A stretch of 38,645 nt of DNA, taken from the NCBI GenBank assembly GCA_964483395.1, contig CAZABT010000013.1:1-38645 (forward strand), in the 5' to 3' direction. The position numbers were made by a program, and so were the translations under genes. Positions 33,027 to 38,645 of the stretch are shown one piece after another; the first letter of the stretch is position 1, and the number at the start of each line of letters is the position of its first letter. The notes beneath the pieces are model-generated. The model had not been told where the DNA came from. It saw only the letters and a list, made by a program, of their open reading frames with translations, and ran no database searches. Source of the DNA: JAAYYM01 sp964483395. GTDB lineage: Bacteria > Bacillota > Clostridia > Lachnospirales > Lachnospiraceae.

Positions 33027-34865
33027 ATGAAGGATCAGAGAATGGAGCAGGATATGCAAAATCAGGAACAGGACAAAGACCAGAAGAAAAAGGTGCTGAT
33101 ACTATTATTCGCATTACTTTTTATTAGTTCAACAATCGGTGGGATGGCAGCTTATAAGCATAGAATAGGACAACCGGACCCTTCTGCCGTAGTTGCGGAC
33201 GTTGAAGAAAAGGAAATTGAGGATGCAGCAGTTCCACTGGCGGCAGCACCCGATGCAGATGATACAGAGACACCGGGGGACACAGTGAGTATACCGGATA
33301 CAGAGATACCGCTTGCGGCAGAACCGGTTGTTTCACAGCCGGCAGGAGAAGCAGCACCGGCGGCAAATGCTGCAGCAGTTGAAACAGAGTTGACGGAACT
33401 GAATTCTGTACTGGATCTGATGCTTGCAGAGCCGACAGCTGTGACCGGAACTACCGTTGCAGCCACGACAGCAGCATCTGATGAAGGCGGAACTACAGCT
33501 TCTGTAAATACGTCGCAGGAGTTATCTGCAGCAGCCGAGGAAGCAGCAAGGAAAGCAGCCGAGGAAGCCGCGAAAAAGGCNNNNNNNNNNNNNNNNNNNN
33601 NNNNNNNNNNNNNNNNNNNNNNNNNNNNNNNNNNNNNNNNNNNNNNNNNNNNNNNNNNNNNNNNNNNNNNNNNNNNNNNNAAGGCCGAGGAGGCAAAAGA
33701 GCGGGAAGCCAAGGCACAGGCGTTAAGAGAAAAAATTGACGCGTTAAAGCAGCAGCTTGCAGAGCAAAAGACCAATACTGCACAGTTGCAGGAGGCTTTA
33801 AACACTGCACAGAATCGTTATACAGAGGCTGTCAAGAGTGCAGAAACGGCATTAAATGTGGCAAACCAGTCACTTGCAGCAGCACAGGATAAGGCACTGG
33901 CACTTTACAACATGAAGTTTGCAGGAATGGCGGCACTGAGTGAGCAGATTACACAGAATGGAAAGACAGAAGGTCAGACGCAAAGCAAAATTAATGAGTA
34001 TTTTGCAACCAGAACTCAACGGCCGGATGTTTCATTGGATTCGCAAGGAGGAAACTGGGGAAAGCCTATTACGGAGACCGGAACATTAACGGGCAAAGTA
34101 ACAGGTCAGGAAACAAAGAATAATCAAGGCGATGATACCAATGGTGACGGCGGCCTCAATGCACAGGTAAAAGTAGACTTAGGTGAGGCACAGACACCGG
34201 GAAAGACTCAGATGACGCTTGCAGAAGCGAAGCAAGAGGGCATCAATGCAGAATGGGGTATTTATCAAATCGACGGAAGCAATCCTAAAACATATGATAT
34301 CATGTGGTCAGAGGATACGTTTGTAATAGGATCAGATGCAAAATTATTTTATTATGATGCTTCCAATAAGACATTATATGAAGTGAGCACAACAGTCACA
34401 GAAAAAAAGGATGCCAATGGAATACCAACCATTCAGCCCGGACAGATAGATTTCAGCAATGCCAAGGTCATCGGTACAGCCATTGAGAGCGCTGCTGATA
34501 TTACAGGTCTTATGGCAGGCACGTATGATGATAAAACCATGTCAGAGTATAATGCAGCATCGGTTCAGCAGGCACAGACAGCAGTTGATGCGGCACAGGC
34601 AGTCGTGAATCAAGAGACAGGAACTCCGACCGGCACAGCGCAGGAAGCGTTGGATGCAGCTAAGGCAGAGGAAGCCAAAGCAATTGCAGAGGAGAAAAAG
34701 GTAGAGGATACTTTGAACAGCACCATGAACGAATTAACAGCACTGGAGAACACAGCAGAACCGCAGACCACGGCAGAACCACAGACTATACAAGAACCGC
34801 AGACCACACCAGAACCGCAGACTATATCAGAGCCACAGACCACAGCGCCGGCGGTATCAGAATAA
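33027..34865 (+). CDS. Repeat-rich membrane-anchored coiled-coil protein (interrupted by a gap)
   Basis: About 612 residues as assembled. The start is a charged cytoplasmic tail, then one TM (VLILLFALLFISSTIGGMAA). Next come an acidic Ala/Pro/Asp/Glu-rich stretch, a Lys/Ala/Glu helical repeat (AAEEAARK, AAEEAAKK) broken by 100 N, and a long coiled coil (ALREKIDALKQQLAEQKTN onwards). A globular segment (about 330-490) includes AEWGIYQIDGSNPKTYDIMW. The end has further coiled coil and five EPQT(T/I)x repeats. GAGAGGA at 33015-33021 favours ATG 33027 over ATG 33009. With an inside-facing N-terminus the bulk would be extracellular. The function is unknown, but a structural or adhesive surface role fits. 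The promoter suggests co-expression with motility genes. Confidence 0.75.
   Translation: MKDQRMEQDMQNQEQDKDQKKKVLILLFALLFISSTIGGMAAYKHRIGQPDPSAVVADVEEKEIEDAAVPLAAAPDADDTETPGDTVSIPDTEIPLAAEPVVSQPAGEAAPAANAAAVETELTELNSVLDLMLAEPTAVTGTTVAATTAASDEGGTTASVNTSQELSAAAEEAARKAAEEAAKKXXXXXXXXXXXXXXXXXXXXXXXXXXXXXXXXXXKAEEAKEREAKAQALREKIDALKQQLAEQKTNTAQLQEALNTAQNRYTEAVKSAETALNVANQSLAAAQDKALALYNMKFAGMAALSEQITQNGKTEGQTQSKINEYFATRTQRPDVSLDSQGGNWGKPITETGTLTGKVTGQETKNNQGDDTNGDGGLNAQVKVDLGEAQTPGKTQMTLAEAKQEGINAEWGIYQIDGSNPKTYDIMWSEDTFVIGSDAKLFYYDASNKTLYEVSTTVTEKKDANGIPTIQPGQIDFSNAKVIGTAIESAADITGLMAGTYDDKTMSEYNAASVQQAQTAVDAAQAVVNQETGTPTGTAQEALDAAKAEEAKAIAEEKKVEDTLNSTMNELTALENTAEPQTTAEPQTIQEPQTTPEPQTISEPQTTAPAVSE
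33581..33680. other. Assembly gap (100 N) inside a coding tandem repeat
   Basis: The gap falls in DNA encoding 8-residue AAEEAA(R/K)K units. The frame continues across the placeholder, but the real number of units is not known. Confidence 0.95.
34755..34844 (+). repeat. 18-bp coding tandem repeat, five units
   Basis: Five consecutive 18-bp units encode (A/Q/P/S)EPQT(T/I)-type hexapeptides near the C-terminus of the surface protein. Units alternate between ACC-ACx and ACT-ATA endings, which suggests a 36-bp higher-order duplication. Confidence 0.9.
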
Positions 34866-34875
34866 CAGTTCTAAA

Positions 34876-34913
34876 AGAAGAGATTGTCCAAAGTCAAGGG
34901 CAATCTTTTTTTT
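34876..34913 (+). terminator. Terminator after the repeat-rich surface protein
   Basis: AGATTGTCC (34881-34889) pairs with GGGCAATCT (34898-34906), 9 bp with one wobble, loop AAAGTCAA, then a run of eight T. Flanking A/T pairs can lengthen the stem. Confidence 0.9.
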
Positions 34914-34979
34914 GTAAAAAGTAAACAGAATTTTTGTTCGGATTTAAATAGAATCATGTCGAAAGAGTGAATTAATATG

Positions 34980-35008
34980 GGAAAAAGGGTGTCAAAGTAC
35001 CTTTTTCC
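34980..35008 (+). repeat. Perfect inverted repeat in the leader or N-terminal region of the next gene
   Basis: GGAAAAAGG (34980-34988) pairs exactly with CCTTTTTCC (35000-35008), loop of 11. It lies right after a weakly served ATG (34977) and upstream of the better start at 35100. Confidence 0.7.
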
Positions 35009-35099
35009 TATAGGAGCGATTTGTTTTGTATCCATATTGTTTCTGTGTTATCATGAAAATCCAATCAGAAATGATAATAACGAGAAAGGAGGAATGTCA

Positions 35100-35675
35100 A
35101 TGCATCAGGATGAAAAAACAGAACTGCTTGCAGGTATTGGAAAAATGATGCAGGATTTTCAAGAACAACTACATATAGAAATCAGACAGGTCAAAGACGA
35201 ACTGTGTGCGGAAATCAGTCAGGTCAAAGANNNNNNNNNNNNNNNNNNNNNNNNNNNNNNNNNNNNNNNNNNNNNNNNNNNNNNNNNNNNNNNNNNNNNN
35301 NNNNNNNNNNNNNNNNNNNNNNNNNNNNNNAAAGATGAACTGCGTACGGAAATCAGTCAGGTCAAAGACGAACTGCGTGCGGAAATCAAGCAGAGCAATG
35401 AGGACATGAAGCAGTTTATTGATGAGAAGATTGAACGCGATGTAATGTTTGTACTGCGCGCGGAGATGAATACGCTGCATCTGTCTTTGCTGGAATTAAC
35501 CAGGAGAGTTGACAGGATTGATGAAAGAACCCAGGTAGTGCATTATGCCGTAATCAATCATGCCGACAATATTGAGCAGCTGCCTAAGACAGAAGCAAGA
35601 GTAGCAGCGGTGGAAACAGTCTCCAGACGACATACGAGAGAAATTCAAGTGCTGCAGGCAGTTGTTCCAAATTAA
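35100..35675 (+). CDS. Coiled-coil protein with 11-residue repeats (interrupted by a gap)
   Basis: About 191 residues as assembled from ATG 35100. Residues 1-25 are helical (ELLAGIGKMMQDFQEQL). Next is an array of 11-residue units of the form EISQVKDELRT, encoded by 33-bp repeats and broken by 100 N. The end is a second helical part with ERDVMFVLRAEMNTLHLSLL and RRVDRIDERTQVVHYAV. An 11-residue (hendecad) period implies a right-handed or straight coiled coil. AAAGGAGG at 35085-35092 is seven bases from ATG 35100. The same frame is open back to ATG 34977, which would add 41 residues including a membrane helix (FPIGAICFVSILFLCY) but has only a weak ribosome site. Function unknown. Confidence 0.7.
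   Translation: MHQDEKTELLAGIGKMMQDFQEQLHIEIRQVKDELCAEISQVKXXXXXXXXXXXXXXXXXXXXXXXXXXXXXXXXXXKDELRTEISQVKDELRAEIKQSNEDMKQFIDEKIERDVMFVLRAEMNTLHLSLLELTRRVDRIDERTQVVHYAVINHADNIEQLPKTEARVAAVETVSRRHTREIQVLQAVVPN
35178..35381 (+). repeat. 33-bp coding tandem repeat with gap
   Basis: Complete units at 35178-35210 and 35349-35381, partial units at 35211-35230 and 35331-35348 on either side of the gap. Units are near-identical. Confidence 0.92.
35231..35330. other. Assembly gap (100 N) inside the 33-bp repeat
   Basis: Repeat phase enters the gap after unit position 20 and leaves at position 16. An uninterrupted array would therefore need 28, 61, 94 or 127 bases here, not 100, so the 100 N is a placeholder. 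Those lengths all keep the reading frame. Confidence 0.95.
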
Positions 35676-35679
35676 AAGA

Positions 35680-35701
35680 ACCTGACTCAATACAGTCAGG
35701 T
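35680..35701 (-). terminator. typA terminator
   Basis: ACCTGACT (35680-35687) pairs with AGTCAGGT (35694-35701), loop of 6. On the minus strand it is followed by TCTTTTAATTT, so it ends typA. Confidence 0.85.
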
Positions 35702-35726
35702 CCTCAAATATACTTCAGATAAACCC

Positions 35727-37565
35727 CTAATTTTGGCTTTTGTTAAATTGTGAACGCTTTCTAAGCGTTGGATCCAGTATCTTTTTTCGGATACGGAGAC
35801 TTTCAGGGGTAATTTCCAATAATTCATCAGAATCAATAAATTCAAGCGCCTGTTCCAAAGACAGTATTTTGGGCGGCGACAATCGAAGTGCTTCGTCAGC
35901 GCCGGAGGAACGGGTATTAGTTAACTGCTTCTTTTTGCAGACGTTCAATTCTATATCCTCAGGCTTGCCGCTTTGTCCAATGACCATGCCGGCATAGACC
36001 TTTTCTCCTGCGCCGATGAATAGTGTACCACGTTCCTGTGCATTGTAGAGACCGTATGTGATCGACTCACCGGTTTCAAATGCAATCAGAGAGCCTTGTT
36101 TTCTAAACTGAATATCACCCTTATATGGACCATATTCATCAAATATCGTATTGATGATTCCATTGCCCTTGGTGTCTGTCATGAATTCACCACGGTATCC
36201 AATGAGTCCTCGTGCGGGAATAGAGAATTCCAATCTGGTATAGCCGCCGGAGATGGGTGACATGTTTTGCAATTCACCCTTTCGTTGTCCGAGCTTTTCG
36301 ATAACATTACCAGTGAATTCATCAGGTACATCAATATATGCCAGCTCCATAGGCTCCATCTTTTTGCCACGGGAATCTGTTTTATAGAGAACCTCAGCCT
36401 TGCTGACCGCAAACTCATATCCTTCACGGCGCATGTTTTCAATCAGGACAGACAGGTGCAACTCACCACGACCGGATACCTTGAAACATTCAGTTGTATC
36501 TGTTTCCTCAACGCGCAGGCTGACATCTGTATTCAGTTCTTTGAAGAGTCTGTCACGCAAATGCCGTGAGGTGACATATTTTCCTTCCTGACCTGCAAGT
36601 GGCGAATCATTGACCATGAAGTGCATGGCAATGGTAGGTTCCGAGATTTTTTGGAAAGGAATTGGGACAGGGCTTTCAGGAGAGCAGAAGGTATCCCCGA
36701 TGTGAATATCTGAAATACCGGAAATGGCTACAATGGAACCGATACCTGCTTCCTTAATGTTAATCTTGTTCAGACCATCATACTCATATAGAGCACTGAC
36801 CTTGACCTTTCTTTGCTTTTCCGGTTCATGTGCATTGACAATGACGGCATCCTGATTGACCTTGATGATGCCGTTGTCCACTTTTCCGACACCGATGCGT
36901 CCGACATATTCATTATAATCAATTGTACTGATCAATACCTGTGTGCCTGCTTCAGGATCTCCCTTAGGTGCCGGAATATAGTCCAAAATTGCTTCAAAAA
37001 GAGGAACCATATCCTTTCCGGGCGTTTCATAGTCGAGGCTTGCTTGTCCATTTTTGGCAGAGGCAAAAACAAATGGACAATCCAATTGTTCATTAGAAGC
37101 ATCCAAATCCATAAAAAGTTCCAAAACTTCATCTACGACTTCTGCAGGACGTGCTTCCGGCCTGTCAATTTTATTCACACACACAATGACAGGAAGTTTT
37201 AAAGCAAGTGCTTTCTTTAAGACAAATTTTGTCTGTGGCATGGTGCCTTCAAAAGCATCTACGACAAGAACGGCGCCATTTACCATTTTCAGAACACGCT
37301 CTACTTCACCGCCGAAGTCAGCATGCCCCGGAGTATCGATGATGTTAATCTTTGTATCCTGATAGGTGACTGCCGTATTTTTAGAGAGAATGGTAATACC
37401 ACGTTCTCTTTCTATATCATTGGAATCCATGACACGTTCCTGCACTTCCTGATTGGCACGGAACACACCGCTCTGCTTTAGCAGTTCATCTACAAGTGTG
37501 GTTTTGCCGTGGTCTACATGGGCAATGATGGCAATATTTCTGATATCGTTTCTTTCCTGAATCAT
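35727..37565 (-). CDS. typA: Ribosome-associated GTPase TypA/BipA
   Basis: A 612-residue translational GTPase. G1 is IIAHVDHGKTTLVDELL, G2 lies in ERERGITILSKNTAV, G3 is IDTPGHADFGGEVERVL, G4 is VNKIDRP, and G5 is in FASAKNG. EF-G-like domains follow (GRGELHLSVLIENMRREGYE, then RGLIGYRGEFMTDTKGNGII), and the BipA-specific C-terminal domain ends with LEQALEFIDSDELLEITPESLRIRKK. It binds the ribosome and aids 50S assembly and stress adaptation. A GAGG ribosome site and the promoter at 37612-37639 lie upstream. Confidence 0.97.
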   Translation of the reverse strand: MIQERNDIRNIAIIAHVDHGKTTLVDELLKQSGVFRANQEVQERVMDSNDIERERGITILSKNTAVTYQDTKINIIDTPGHADFGGEVERVLKMVNGAVLVVDAFEGTMPQTKFVLKKALALKLPVIVCVNKIDRPEARPAEVVDEVLELFMDLDASNEQLDCPFVFASAKNGQASLDYETPGKDMVPLFEAILDYIPAPKGDPEAGTQVLISTIDYNEYVGRIGVGKVDNGIIKVNQDAVIVNAHEPEKQRKVKVSALYEYDGLNKINIKEAGIGSIVAISGISDIHIGDTFCSPESPVPIPFQKISEPTIAMHFMVNDSPLAGQEGKYVTSRHLRDRLFKELNTDVSLRVEETDTTECFKVSGRGELHLSVLIENMRREGYEFAVSKAEVLYKTDSRGKKMEPMELAYIDVPDEFTGNVIEKLGQRKGELQNMSPISGGYTRLEFSIPARGLIGYRGEFMTDTKGNGIINTIFDEYGPYKGDIQFRKQGSLIAFETGESITYGLYNAQERGTLFIGAGEKVYAGMVIGQSGKPEDIELNVCKKKQLTNTRSSGADEALRLSPPKILSLEQALEFIDSDELLEITPESLRIRKKILDPTLRKRSQFNKSQN

Positions 37566-37611
37566 AAAAATCCTCTTTTCGATTATTCAACTAATTTTCC
37601 ATAACTAAAAA

Positions 37612-37639
37612 ATTATAGCACATTTATACGAGATTACAA
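37612..37639 (-). promoter_or_regulatory. typA promoter
   Basis: On the minus strand TTGTAA (37634-37639), a 16-bp spacer and TATAAT (37612-37617), about 47 bp before the typA start. Confidence 0.7.
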
Positions 37640-37863
37640 GCAAAACCGCAAAAAGAGCCTTTCAGCGCGACCGTCAAACAATCAAAAATCAAATCGACAA
37701 ACACCGACGCATGCTGTCGAAATGCTGAAAAATGGGGAAAAGAGCAGAACGATTCTTTGAAAATGCGGGAATGAACAGTACCAAACGGACATATACATAT
37801 TAAAGGTTCAATAACAAGAAAAAATTCTAGGATGAGGCAAGGCCTCTTGGAAGGGAGAACAAA
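37640..37863. other. Divergent intergenic region before the SSB-like gene
   Basis: No RNA gene or repeat is seen. It should hold the promoter of the SSB-like gene on the plus strand, but I find no convincing hexamer pair. Confidence 0.4.
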
Positions 37864-38514
37864 ATGACAGATAAGGTAATTGAAAACAATCAGGTAAGTA
37901 TCGTGGGGATCATTGTAGGCGATTTCGTTTACAGCCATGAGGTGTTTGGAGAAGGTTTTTATATGGTAGATATTGAGGTGCCAAGATTAAGCGAATCCTC
38001 TGATATCATACCTCTCATGGTGTCGGAAAGACTGCTGGATGTCAATATGGATTATAAGGGGCAGAAGGTTGCGTTAACCGGACAATTTCGTTCATACAAT
38101 CGACATGAGGAAAAAAAGAACAGGCTGGTTTTATCCGTTTTTGTAAGAGAAATTGAGTACATAGACGAAATTGATGAAAATGAGAAAACCAATCAGATTT
38201 TTTTAGACGGTTATATTTGTAAGCCGCCAATTTATAGAAAGACTCCTCTCGGACGCGAAATCGCAGATTTACTGCTGGCAGTGAATCGTCCGTATGGCAA
38301 AAGTGATTACATTCCATGTATTTGCTGGGGAAGAAATGCCAGATTTGCATCAGGTTTTGAAGTGGGCAGCAGAGCATTGATCTGGGGACGCATTCAAAGT
38401 CGTGAATATATGAAACGAATCAATGAGGATGAACTGGAACGTCGCGTGGCATATGAGGTGTCTGTCGGCAAGCTGGAATATGAGGATATGCAGCCGATGT
38501 CAGAGCAAATGTAG
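37864..38514 (+). CDS. SSB-like protein with two OB folds
   Basis: A 216-residue protein made of two OB-fold-like halves. The first (about 8-105) begins NNQVSIVGIIVGDFVYSHEV. The second (about 112-210) has the stronger single-strand-binding signature: NQIFLDGYICKPPIYRKTPLG, REIADLLLAVNRPYGKSDYI and PCICWGRNARFASGF, followed by IWGRIQSREY. True SSB has one OB fold and an acidic C-terminal tip; the tip (DMQPMSEQM) is only mildly acidic, so partner binding like that of SSB is doubtful. AAGGGAG precedes ATG 37864. It is probably an accessory SSB paralogue typical of Lachnospiraceae. Confidence 0.85.
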   Translation: MTDKVIENNQVSIVGIIVGDFVYSHEVFGEGFYMVDIEVPRLSESSDIIPLMVSERLLDVNMDYKGQKVALTGQFRSYNRHEEKKNRLVLSVFVREIEYIDEIDENEKTNQIFLDGYICKPPIYRKTPLGREIADLLLAVNRPYGKSDYIPCICWGRNARFASGFEVGSRALIWGRIQSREYMKRINEDELERRVAYEVSVGKLEYEDMQPMSEQM

Positions 38515-38562
38515 AATTTCACCAAAGGCTTTTAATTGTGTTTCCGGGAGCCGATAGAGTTT

Positions 38563-38602
38563 GAAGCAGTCAAAGAACATTGGAAGCAGTCAAAGAACAT
38601 TG
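38563..38602 (+). repeat. 20-bp tandem duplication at the window end
   Basis: GAAGCAGTCAAAGAACATTG occurs twice in direct succession (38563-38582 and 38583-38602), with a degenerate third start GAAACAGCAA. The stretch is noncoding and downstream of the SSB-like gene. Confidence 0.85.
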
Positions 38603-38645
38603 GAAACAGCAATTACCATAAAGGAACTAATAATCAATAACAAAA

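Overview
The window reads as a chromosomal segment of a motile, Gram-positive anaerobe of the class Clostridia, most likely family Lachnospiraceae. The grounds are moderate G+C, strong GGAGG ribosome binding sites, a flagellin gene, DUF1653, DUF4358 and LUD-domain proteins, and a low-GC Firmicutes set of housekeeping genes. Genus cannot be fixed from the sequence alone. Three runs of exactly 100 N (1777-1876, 33581-33680, 35231-35330) are assembly gaps, and all three sit in or beside tandem repeats.

Layout. 1-2.4 kb is a small accessory patch: a PD-(D/E)XK-like nuclease, a MarR regulator with a probable operator, and a pyridoxamine-phosphate-oxidase-fold flavoprotein, each with short tandem repeats near its start. 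2.4-8.1 kb carries holA, a small helical protein, a FlaG-like protein with a short flagellin, a DUF1653 protein overlapping mutY, and a family 2 glycosyltransferase. 8.1-9.8 kb (minus strand) pairs a diacylglycerol-kinase-type lipid kinase with a PAP2 phosphatase. 10-11.2 kb is glyA with its own promoter and terminator. 11.4-16.6 kb is a probable operon: an ABC ATPase, a membrane-anchored CARDB-like protein and a MacB-type permease, then a membrane-anchored SGNH hydrolase and a DUF4358 lipoprotein. A convergent LUD-domain gene follows.

17.5-18.3 kb is the most unusual part. A perfect consensus promoter (TTGACA, 17 bp, TATAAT) and a 16-bp-stem terminator bracket about 775 bp with no plausible protein. 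This stretch is purine-rich, has internal repeats, many short hairpins and 16 copies of GTAC. I read it as a long structured noncoding RNA of unassigned class. Directly downstream lies a substrate-binding lipoprotein coupled to a hybrid histidine kinase, with no permease genes in view.

22-38.6 kb is mostly housekeeping: tRNA-Gly(GCC), a membrane-anchored cell-wall amidase, a HAD phosphatase, a beta-CASP metallo-hydrolase, thyA-folA, a class A penicillin-binding protein, a YigZ protein, mgtE behind a long leader that holds a candidate upstream ORF, two repeat-rich coiled-coil proteins (one behind a flagellar sigma-D-like promoter), typA, and a tandem OB-fold SSB-like protein.
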